Below are positions 1 through 6,585 of a stretch of DNA of 8,051 nucleotides, piece by piece. The DNA is from Acidobacteriota bacterium (GTDB lineage: Bacteria; Acidobacteriota; UBA890): assembly GCA_030609765.1 (NCBI GenBank), contig JAUWTE010000122.1:1-8051 (forward strand), written 5' to 3'. How positions within the stretch are numbered: position 1 is the first letter of the stretch; the number at the start of each line of letters is the position of its first letter. A model generated the notes under the pieces. The model saw only the letters and a list, made by a program, of their open reading frames with translations. It had not been told where the DNA came from and did no database searches. The position numbers and the translations under genes were made by a program.

Positions 1-1
1 G

Positions 2-1513
2 CAGGACCAGGAGGAGGACGACCGGGAGGAGCTCGAACTGTCTCTGCTGGACGCCATCGAGCTGGCGGTACGGCACAACCTCGCGGTCCAGGTGAGCCGC
101 TACAACCAGGACATAAGCTTCGAGGGAATCACCTCGAGCAGGGCACCCTTCGATCCGATCGTCAGCTTCACAGTGCCGCAGAGGTTTAGTCGCAGCACCA
201 CGCCGGCGCAGACGCAGACTGAGGGCGCCGACATCGTCACCAACGAGACCTTCAGCGGCGGCTTCACCTATCGCGAAACAATCGAGTGGGGCACCAACTG
301 GCAGGTCAACTGGGGCGGCTCCCGCCAGGTATCCAACAACGAGTTCCAGTTCAACAACCCGAATCTGAGCTCGAACCTCTCCTTCACCGTCACGCAGCCC
401 CTGCTCAGAGGCTTCGGCAGCGTCAACCGCACGGGAATCCTGGTGGCGCAAAACAGCTACGAGGGCAGCAAGGAGGCGTTCCGAGGCCAATTGGAGCAGA
501 TGCTGCTGCAGACTTACCAGAACTACTGGGGTCTGCTCCTGCAGATTGAAACCCTACAGGTGCGCGAGGACGCGCTCGAGCTAGCCCAGAATCAGCTCAA
601 CCGCAACGAAATTCAGGTGGAAATCGGCACGCTGGCGCCGATCGAAACGGTGCAGTCGCAGCGGCAGGTGGAAAACGCCAAGCTGGCGCTGATTCAGCAG
701 CAGAACGCCGTGGCCAATCAGGAAGACCAGCTCAAGCAGGTTCTGAACCTCGAGGCCGTGCGCCCCGATGCTCTGGAGCTACGCCTCGTTCCCACCAGCG
801 AGCTCCAATATTCAGCGGCGCCGATCGATGTCGAAGCAGCGATCGCCACAGCGTTGGACAGAGATCCACAGCTTCTACAGACCCGATTTGGCCTCGAGAG
901 CGACCGTCTCAACTTGAAGCAGGCGCGTAATGCCCAGCTTCCGACGGTGAACCTCACCGCCGGCATGACGCTAAGCGGTCGCGCCGGCGATCGCGTCATC
1001 CGCGGGCAGGACGGCTCGATCTCGGAGATCCAGCAGGCCGGCTTCAGCCAGGCCCTGGCCCAGATCCTCTCTGGCGACTTCAACACCTGGAACGTCGGTG
1101 TAACCGTGCAGCTCCCGATACACAACTACTCGGCCGACGCCAACCACGCCCGCGCCTCGATCAGCGAGCGCCAGCGAATTGTGACGCTCGAGCAACGCCG
1201 GCAGCAGGTGGTCTTCGACGTCCGGCGCACGGCGCGCGACATCGAGAGCGGGGTACGCCAGGTCGAGACCGCGCAGATCGCCACGGCGCTATCAGAACGC
1301 CAGCTCCAGGCGGAGCAGCGCAAATTCGAGGTCGGCACCAGCACCAACTTCCAGGTGCTGCAGTTCCAGGACCAGCTCTCCCAGGCACGCCTCAGTGAGA
1401 TTCAGGCCGTCTTTAACTTTCTGAACTCACGCGCCTCGTTCGAGCTGGCCAAGGGGACGATTCTGGAGTTCTTCGGAGTGTCGGTCTCGGAGGCCGGGAC
1501 AGGGCGACGCTAG
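2..1513 (+). CDS. TolC-family outer membrane efflux protein, 5'-truncated by window edge
   Basis: Outer-membrane channel component of a tripartite efflux or type I secretion system: a trimeric beta-barrel plus periplasmic alpha-helical tunnel that works with an inner-membrane pump and an adaptor. A GTG at 92 could be taken as the start, but the frame is open to base 2, and codons 12-29 read as the usual opening of the first OEP repeat (LSLLDAIELAVRHNLAVQ). The gene therefore begins before the window, and 503 residues are visible. Seen in the sequence (visible numbering): a QPLLRGFG strand motif near 132-139, long Gln/Glu-rich helices near 150-250, a second OEP repeat from about 275 (VEAAIATALDRDPQLLQ), an LPIHNYSADANHARA segment near 371-385, and the characteristic FEVGTSTNFQVLQFQ near 442-456. 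The two-fold repeat is typical of the family. The substrate cannot be told, because partner genes would lie outside the window. It converges on ispG with stops overlapping by 4 bases. Family assignment is secure. Confidence 0.93.
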   Translation, partial: QDQEEDDREELELSLLDAIELAVRHNLAVQVSRYNQDISFEGITSSRAPFDPIVSFTVPQRFSRSTTPAQTQTEGADIVTNETFSGGFTYRETIEWGTNWQVNWGGSRQVSNNEFQFNNPNLSSNLSFTVTQPLLRGFGSVNRTGILVAQNSYEGSKEAFRGQLEQMLLQTYQNYWGLLLQIETLQVREDALELAQNQLNRNEIQVEIGTLAPIETVQSQRQVENAKLALIQQQNAVANQEDQLKQVLNLEAVRPDALELRLVPTSELQYSAAPIDVEAAIATALDRDPQLLQTRFGLESDRLNLKQARNAQLPTVNLTAGMTLSGRAGDRVIRGQDGSISEIQQAGFSQALAQILSGDFNTWNVGVTVQLPIHNYSADANHARASISERQRIVTLEQRRQQVVFDVRRTARDIESGVRQVETAQIATALSERQLQAEQRKFEVGTSTNFQVLQFQDQLSQARLSEIQAVFNFLNSRASFELAKGTILEFFGVSVSEAGTGRR

Positions 1514-2640
1514 CTGTCTATCAAACGATCGAGCTCCGCGCGCAAGCGCGGCAGGATCTCGTCGTAGGAGTAGGTGCCGAGCGATTCCGGACCCCGCTTC
1601 AGGTTGACGTGCGCCGGGCCGCACCAGAGGCCGAGGTCGGCGTCGTCGGTTTCCCCCGGCCCGTTCACCCTGCAGCCCATGACCGCGATCGTCAGCGCGT
1701 GCTTCTCGGCGTACCGAGTCATGTCACGCACTGCCTCGGCGAGCTCTACGAAGGCCTCATTCTCCACCCGGGAGCAGGACGGGCAGGAGATGATGTTGAG
1801 CCGGTCGACGCCGAAATCGGGTACGGAGCGGAAGCGGCCGCCGGCGATGTCTTCGAGGATCTCCCGGCCAACAGCGATCTCCTCCGGCTTGCGCGGGTTG
1901 GGTAGCGTCAGCGAAACCCGGATGGTGTCGCCGATACCGCGGCTGATGAGCTGCTCGAAGGCGATGCGCGTCTTGATGGCACCGTCGGGCAGCAGGCCGG
2001 CTTCGGTGACACCGAGGTGCAGCGGCACGTCGGGCCTCTCGGCGGCGAAGCGCTGATTGCCCTCGATCACCTTCCGCGGGTCGGAGTCCTTCAGCGAAAC
2101 CACGTAGCGGTCGAAGCCGAGGTCCTCGAGGTAGCCGCAGTGCTCGAGCGCCGAGGCCACCATCGCCCCCACCGAGTCGTCGCCGAACTGCTCGGCGACG
2201 GCCGGGTCCACCGAGCCGCAGTTCACGCCGACTCTGATGGCGCAGTCGTTGCCCGCGGCAGCCTCTGCCACCAGCGCCACCTTGTCGCGGGCGCTCTTGC
2301 CCTTTTCGTGGTGGTAGAGGTGGCCGGGGTTATAGCGCAGCTTGGCGACGTGCGGAGCCACATCGACAGCCAGCCGGTAGCTCTCTTGCAGGTCAATGCA
2401 CAGGGTGGCCGGGCTGCGCGCGGCGATCTCGGCCACAGCCTCGGCGTCCTTTTTCGAATCAACAGCCAGGCGCACAACCCCGGCGCCGGCCTCGTGCAGA
2501 GCCGTCGCCTGTTCCACCGTCGCCTCGATATCCTGGGTGTGGGTGGCACACATCGACTGCACGGCGATCGGATGCCCGGCGCCGATGGTGGTCGGACCGA
2601 TGCGCACTGCACGGGTTGGGTTGCGCTCAGGCATCCGCAA
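1510..2640 (-). CDS. ispG: 4-hydroxy-3-methylbut-2-enyl diphosphate synthase (IspG/GcpE)
   Basis: Penultimate enzyme of the MEP isoprenoid pathway: a cytosolic [4Fe-4S] protein that reductively converts MEcPP to HMBPP, using flavodoxin or ferredoxin electrons. At 376 residues it has the length of the short bacterial form (E. coli about 372), not the long insert-bearing form. Visible signatures: an N-terminal TIM-barrel part with HPIAVQSM (23-30), VVRLAVDSKKDAEA (55-68), YNPGHLYHHEK (103-113) and IRVGVNCGS (135-143); and a C-terminal Fe-S part with ISCPSCSR (284-291) and GCRVNGPGE (322-330). Cys286, Cys289, Cys323 and Glu330 match the known cluster ligands in kind and spacing. The start is TTG at 2640, with GGGGTGG six bases upstream; ATG at 2634 (374 aa) is the only alternative, because an in-frame stop lies at 2674-2676. 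It is divergent from the large exported protein gene and convergent with tolC. The segment after the last ligand (LGLWCGPAHVNLKRG) differs from the E. coli form but looks intact. Function is near certain. Confidence 0.97.
   Translation of the reverse strand: MRMPERNPTRAVRIGPTTIGAGHPIAVQSMCATHTQDIEATVEQATALHEAGAGVVRLAVDSKKDAEAVAEIAARSPATLCIDLQESYRLAVDVAPHVAKLRYNPGHLYHHEKGKSARDKVALVAEAAAGNDCAIRVGVNCGSVDPAVAEQFGDDSVGAMVASALEHCGYLEDLGFDRYVVSLKDSDPRKVIEGNQRFAAERPDVPLHLGVTEAGLLPDGAIKTRIAFEQLISRGIGDTIRVSLTLPNPRKPEEIAVGREILEDIAGGRFRSVPDFGVDRLNIISCPSCSRVENEAFVELAEAVRDMTRYAEKHALTIAVMGCRVNGPGETDDADLGLWCGPAHVNLKRGPESLGTYSYDEILPRLRAELDRLIDS
1526..1564. terminator. GC-rich hairpin at the tolC/ispG convergent junction (possible tolC transcript end)
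   Basis: CCGCGC-GCAA-GCGCGG at 1536-1551 is a perfect 6-bp stem closed by a GNRA-type GCAA tetraloop. It can extend outward through CGAG/CTCG (1530-1533 with 1558-1561) and CGA/TCG (1526-1528 with 1562-1564). It starts 13 bases after the tolC stop and lies inside the last codons of ispG. No T-run follows on either strand, so it is not a canonical intrinsic terminator. It may protect the tolC mRNA 3' end, or be a by-product of the Arg/Leu-rich ispG C-terminus. The structure is seen; the function is inference. Confidence 0.3.
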
Positions 2641-2767
2641 AGGATGCCACCCCGTGGCTGGGTCCGCTACCTGCTACCAGACCCACCACACTTCCCCCAC
2701 AGCCTGCTAGTATTCGGTCGCCTTCTAGGAAGTACCGCTGGTAGACAGCTATCAGGTGAGGACAGGC
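2641..2767. promoter_or_regulatory. Divergent intergenic region between ispG and the large exported protein gene
   Basis: This is the only space available for promoters of both ispG (- strand) and the downstream two-gene unit (+ strand). On the + strand, TGCTAGTAT at 2705-2713 resembles an extended -10 element, but no convincing -35 lies 16-18 bases upstream. No clear sigma-70 pair was found for ispG. A small TACC-GCT-GGTA dyad lies at 2733-2743. That promoters must lie here follows from gene orientation; the exact elements are not established. Confidence 0.4.
2754..2761 (+). promoter_or_regulatory. Ribosome binding site that decides the start of the large exported protein gene
   Basis: AGGTGAGG is the only good Shine-Dalgarno-like sequence here. 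It lies six bases before the GTG at 2768, a standard spacing. The GTG at 2756, the most upstream in-frame start, sits inside this element and has no good ribosome binding site of its own. This favours 2768 as the real start. Confidence 0.6.
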
Positions 2768-5700
2768 GTGATCCGGCGTTCTCAGCGTGGGCGGAATCGA
2801 CGCGATCGTCGCCCCTCGCACCGTGCAAGCAATGGTTTTGTGCTACTCACCCTGCTCGCACTATCCGCGACCTCTGCAATGCCCGCCTGCTCGGGCGAAT
2901 GGCCCTCATTCGGCGGTTCCTCCACGGTCGAGGTCAGTGGCGAGCAACAGGTCGTCGCGTTCCTCATGGACGGGCCGGAGGGCTCGCTGCCGGCGGAAGA
3001 GACCGCCGCGCTCGAGTGGTTGCGCTCGGTTCCGACCTTCGCCGTTGAAGCTGTGCAGATCATCGACCTGCCGCGGGCCCGCCTGCCCGAAGGCACGGTC
3101 TTGTGGTGGCACTACGCCGAAGGCCCCGGACTGTCCTCGGCTGCCGTTCGCCCCAACGTGATGTCGGCGGTTCGCCGTCACCTGGCAGGCGATGGCGGCG
3201 TGCTACTGACCTCGCTCGCTGCGCCTTACGTGGTGCCCCTGGGCATGGAGACGGAGCCTCCGGACAGAGCCGAGATCGTGACCTATGAAGAGGGCGCTGA
3301 AGCACCGGTCGGCGGCCCACAGTCGAACCTCGGGCACCCCGTCCTGCGCCGCTTCTGGGGCGGCACGATGACCGCCAGCTACACCCCGGGGCACCACTAC
3401 GCCAGAGCCGTATACAGCGGTGATCGGTGGCCCGCGGAGGGCAGGGTGTGGGCGTTGCGCAAGCGCGGCTTAGAGGTCGACCCAGGCACCAAAGTAGGTG
3501 TCGAGTACCCGCCCACGGCGGAACGCCCGGGCGGCTCGCTGCTGACGCTGGGAGCGGACTGTCACTTCGCCGACCCCGGGAACCGCTACCGCAGGGAGCT
3601 CGAGCTTCTCATCACCGACGCCATCGACTATCTCGCCGGCAAGGAAACCGCTCTGGCGGCCGGTATCGGCATCGCATCGGCGGGGGCTCCCCTGGTGCCT
3701 GCATCCGATAGCCAGATCGACGCCGACGCTGCTGCCCTCGAGGCGCAGGAGCGACCGACCACCGACCCTCAGGTGGTTGCTCTCGAAGAGCTGCCACTGC
3801 CCGGCATCCTGACCGAGAAGAGCTACTGGAACAGGGAATCCTTGCGTACCGACGTTCTGGTCATGGACGCACCGGCCACCACGCCACCGATCTGGAGCGA
3901 TGATCCCGCCGTGCTCGATGCGCTGAGTGCGGCGCGCTCAGGGCTCGAGCTCTCAAGCGAGAACCCCGGCGAGGAGGTATTCACGCTGGCGAGCACTCGC
4001 TCCCACATGGTTGGCTCCCAGTCGGGACGTATCGACGAGCTCTGGGTTCATCCGCTGCGCCTTCTTCGCAACCTCCGCTTCGGGGTCGCGCCACCGGGCG
4101 AGCCTATCATCTGGCTCGATTCGAGCCCGGGTGAGCGCATTTTCACGGTGCGGCCGGAGGGCAACACTCTCACCTACAGCAATGACAGCCTCGAGGTCGA
4201 ATTGCACATCGCCCTCGATCGCACCCGGCCGGCGATGCTGATTCTCTTTGAAATCCAGTACCCGGCGCCGGTCGAGGTCGTTGCTACGTGGGAGCCCGAC
4301 TCCAGGCCGTCGCGACCCTACGAGCCCCCCATGCTGGGTCCGCTCTACGTGGACTGGGACGAGGGTGCCCACGTCGGCGTCTGGCGCGACCGCAGTGGAT
4401 CCTTCAACGCCATTGCCGGCTTCGGCCGGGAGCCGAGCGTCGCGATCACCGGTTTCCAGCCAACATTGCATCTGGTCGACGGTCGGCTCGTGCAGCCGGC
4501 GATCGATCAGCCCGCCGTAGACGAGCCGCTGGCGATGCCGGCTGTGGCCATGCAGGTATCGTTCGACCCCGCGCAGGAGTCGCTTCTGCCCTTCGTGGTG
4601 GTGGGCGGCCTGGAGGATGACACGACAATCCGGCAAGCACTCGACGCGGTTTTCGCAGAGCCGGCCGCGGTCTGGGCCACCAACGCCGCCCATTTTCGCG
4701 AGGTGCTCTCCACCACGCTCGAGATCACCACACCCGACCCCGAGTTCGACGCTGCCTTCCGCTGGGCGAAGATCGGCCTGGAAGCTTCACGTGCGGCGAT
4801 TCCGGGCTTCGGCGCGGGCCTGACCAGGGGCTTCTCGAAGGTGGGTCCGACAGATTCGATGGCCGCTGAAGAGGTGGCTCCGGCGGAGGATCAAGTCGAA
4901 TCCTCGGTCGAATCCTCGGTCGAATCTTCGCCGCAGGGCGCGGCCGACTACTCGGGCCGGGACGCTGTCTGGGCCGGCCTCGCGGCGGATACGATCGGCC
5001 GGCCGGACCTGACCCGTGAAGCCCTCCACTTTCTGGCCCGCTATCAGGACGCCAGCGGCAGAATCCCGGAGGTCGTCTCCCCCTCGTGGGGCATGCAGTA
5101 CGAGGACCCCGAGAGCACTCTGCTGTTTCTGATCGGCGTCGAGCATCATGTGCGCACAACGGGTGATGCCGATTTCCTGGCGGCCTTGTGGCCGGCGGTA
5201 GTGGCCGCCCTGGATTTCTCGTTGGCTGCCGATCTCGACAACGACGGCCTGCTCGACACAGCGGTAACTGGACTGGACTGGACGGTGAAGGGCTCGGGCC
5301 CGGGACCCAAGAGCGGTTTCTACCTGAATGGGTTATGGGCCGCGGCGTTGCAGGCCTGCAACCGCTTGGCGGCTCTGATGGGCGACAACGAGCTGGTGGC
5401 GACCTGCGCGGATCGCGCCCCCACGACGCGGCGGGCGCTGAACACCGACCTCTGGGATGCTACCGGGCGCGTCTTCTATCATGGCATCGAGGTCGATGGC
5501 CTCCCCCGCGAGCTTCCCACGATCATGCCCACGGCCCTGCTGAGCCTGCAGGCTTCGGGTTTCGACCTGCTGGACTCCGCTCTGGTGATGCCTCTGCTCG
5601 ACCGCGCTGCCTCGGCGGAGATGTCGACCGACTGGGGAGTCCGCATGATCGAGGCCTCCAACCCGCTCTATGATCCCGCGGACCTGCGCCGCGGCGCGGT

Positions 5701-6574
5701 TTCCCCGGTGTTCACCGGCTGGACGTCCCTGGCCGAGTACGGCAGCCACCGCGCGATCTCTGCGCACCTGCACCTGCTCGACAACCTGCGGCTCTATCCC
5801 ATGGGCAATCTCGGGTACCTCGGAGATGCCTTCGATGGAGACGTGTTTCTGGAAAACGGCCGCCTGGCTGAGCAGGTATCCTCCCAGGCCTTGTCTCTTC
5901 TGCCGGTAGTCCAAGGTCTTCTGGGCATCAAGGCGAACGCGCTCGAGGGCCACCTGGAGATCGTCCCGCAGATTCCCGCCGAGTGGGACCGGCTGATGGC
6001 CTCGCCGATTCGCGTTGGGGAGGACTCGTTCCGCCTGACCGTCAACCGCACGCCGGAGAGCATGCGGTTCCTGCTCGAGCGTCTCAGCGGCAGCCGGCCC
6101 ATCCGGTTGACGATCGGCGCGAGGGTGGCCAGCGACGTGCTCATCAACCTCGACCGTTCCAGCACCACAGGGGTAACCGTCGAAACCGAGCGTATCGACC
6201 CGAGCCTGTATGACACCGCCGCCGTTGCCACGCTGGTGGCCACCGAGCCACGCGCGGAGGTTGTCTTCCGGCACGGCAGCTTCCCACGCCTCTCTCCCGA
6301 GATCTTGCGGCCGCAGCCCGGCGCCCCCTCCGAGGGCCTGAGAATCGTGCAGTCGACGTATCGTGGGGGCGTGATGCGATTGATCCTCGAGGGGTTGCCG
6401 GGCCATGCCTACACGCTTACCCTGACGACCCCGCTGGCGGTAAGCGCCGTGGCGGGGGTGCCCGAGGCATCGATCGTGAACCCTGGCCCCGGACAGGCGT
6501 CGATACGCGCCGTCATACCCGGCAGCGGCGAGCGATACCACCGGGTCGAGATGGAGATCTCTTTCAGAAGATGA
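2768..6574 (+). CDS. Large exported protein: GATase/ThuA-like N-terminus plus six-hairpin (GDE-like) glycosidase domain
   Basis: No exact family is recognised. From GTG 2768 it is 1268 residues (1272 from GTG 2756). An Arg-rich n-region is followed by a hydrophobic stretch (about 23-40) and Cys41; AMPAC is a poor lipobox, so it is exported but either a lipoprotein or simply secreted. Residues about 57-290 alternate beta strands (VVAFLMD, VQIIDLP, TVLWWHY, GGVLLTSL, SLLTLGADCHF) with helices, like ThuA/glutamine-amidotransferase-fold domains. A linker follows, then beta-rich sequence (about 440-650) like the sandwich that precedes (alpha/alpha)6 barrels. Residues about 657-1066 look like the barrel of glycogen-debranching/GH15-type enzymes: DPEFDAAFRWAKIGLE, YSGRDAVWAG (GRD 730-732), ALHFLARYQDASGRIPE, a DxDxDGxxD loop (822-830) and GLDWT (Asp837). 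LEGHLEIVPQIPAEWDRL (1059-1076) leads into C-terminal beta domains. A three-copy VESS repeat interrupts the barrel. Where relatives carry a helix Glu, the sequence is FYLNGLW (851-857), so activity is uncertain. Likely role: periplasmic or surface glycan processing. The fold call is fairly firm; the substrate is unknown. Confidence 0.7.
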   Translation: MIRRSQRGRNRRDRRPSHRASNGFVLLTLLALSATSAMPACSGEWPSFGGSSTVEVSGEQQVVAFLMDGPEGSLPAEETAALEWLRSVPTFAVEAVQIIDLPRARLPEGTVLWWHYAEGPGLSSAAVRPNVMSAVRRHLAGDGGVLLTSLAAPYVVPLGMETEPPDRAEIVTYEEGAEAPVGGPQSNLGHPVLRRFWGGTMTASYTPGHHYARAVYSGDRWPAEGRVWALRKRGLEVDPGTKVGVEYPPTAERPGGSLLTLGADCHFADPGNRYRRELELLITDAIDYLAGKETALAAGIGIASAGAPLVPASDSQIDADAAALEAQERPTTDPQVVALEELPLPGILTEKSYWNRESLRTDVLVMDAPATTPPIWSDDPAVLDALSAARSGLELSSENPGEEVFTLASTRSHMVGSQSGRIDELWVHPLRLLRNLRFGVAPPGEPIIWLDSSPGERIFTVRPEGNTLTYSNDSLEVELHIALDRTRPAMLILFEIQYPAPVEVVATWEPDSRPSRPYEPPMLGPLYVDWDEGAHVGVWRDRSGSFNAIAGFGREPSVAITGFQPTLHLVDGRLVQPAIDQPAVDEPLAMPAVAMQVSFDPAQESLLPFVVVGGLEDDTTIRQALDAVFAEPAAVWATNAAHFREVLSTTLEITTPDPEFDAAFRWAKIGLEASRAAIPGFGAGLTRGFSKVGPTDSMAAEEVAPAEDQVESSVESSVESSPQGAADYSGRDAVWAGLAADTIGRPDLTREALHFLARYQDASGRIPEVVSPSWGMQYEDPESTLLFLIGVEHHVRTTGDADFLAALWPAVVAALDFSLAADLDNDGLLDTAVTGLDWTVKGSGPGPKSGFYLNGLWAAALQACNRLAALMGDNELVATCADRAPTTRRALNTDLWDATGRVFYHGIEVDGLPRELPTIMPTALLSLQASGFDLLDSALVMPLLDRAASAEMSTDWGVRMIEASNPLYDPADLRRGAVSPVFTGWTSLAEYGSHRAISAHLHLLDNLRLYPMGNLGYLGDAFDGDVFLENGRLAEQVSSQALSLLPVVQGLLGIKANALEGHLEIVPQIPAEWDRLMASPIRVGEDSFRLTVNRTPESMRFLLERLSGSRPIRLTIGARVASDVLINLDRSSTTGVTVETERIDPSLYDTAAVATLVATEPRAEVVFRHGSFPRLSPEILRPQPGAPSEGLRIVQSTYRGGVMRLILEGLPGHAYTLTLTTPLAVSAVAGVPEASIVNPGPGQASIRAVIPGSGERYHRVEMEISFRR
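4895..4930 (+). repeat. Three tandem 12-bp repeats encoding VESS-VESS-VESS
   Basis: GTCGAATCCTCG occurs at 4895-4906 and 4907-4918, and with one change (CTTCG for CCTCG) at 4919-4930. The unit is a whole number of codons, so copy number can vary without a frameshift. It encodes residues 710-721 of the large exported protein. The repeat sits in a low-complexity acidic/Ser segment (about 690-725) just before the YSGRD helix of the barrel, presumably an exposed loop. Confidence 0.9.
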
Positions 6575-6585
6575 GCAGAAGATGA
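6565..6585 (+). repeat. 11-bp-period tandem duplication spanning the stop/start junction
   Basis: CAGAAGATGA occurs at 6565-6574 and again at 6576-6585, separated by one base. The first copy ends with the TGA stop (6572-6574) of the large exported protein gene. The second contains the ATG start (6582-6584) of the carboxylate-amine ligase gene. Removing one unit would leave the two genes overlapping in a standard ATGA coupling. Confidence 0.9.

Noticed and set aside
92..94. GTG at 92 as the start of the TolC homologue
   Set aside because: The frame is open to the left edge, and codons before 92 encode a conserved part of the OEP repeat (DAIELAVRHNLAVQ), so the gene starts outside the window.
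2768..2830. Twin-arginine (Tat) signal in the large exported protein
   Set aside because: The n-region has many Arg pairs, but none is in an S/T-R-R-x-F-L-K context before the hydrophobic stretch, so a Sec-type signal is more likely.
2017..3048. 343-codon ORF on the + strand across ispG and the start of the next gene
   Set aside because: It is antisense to the secure ispG gene and crosses the intergenic region. Its translation is rich in Arg, His and Gly with no recognisable motif, as expected of a shadow frame in high-GC DNA.
3953..4693. 246-codon ORF on the - strand
   Set aside because: Antisense to the large exported protein gene, with no motifs and no plausible ribosome binding site seen.
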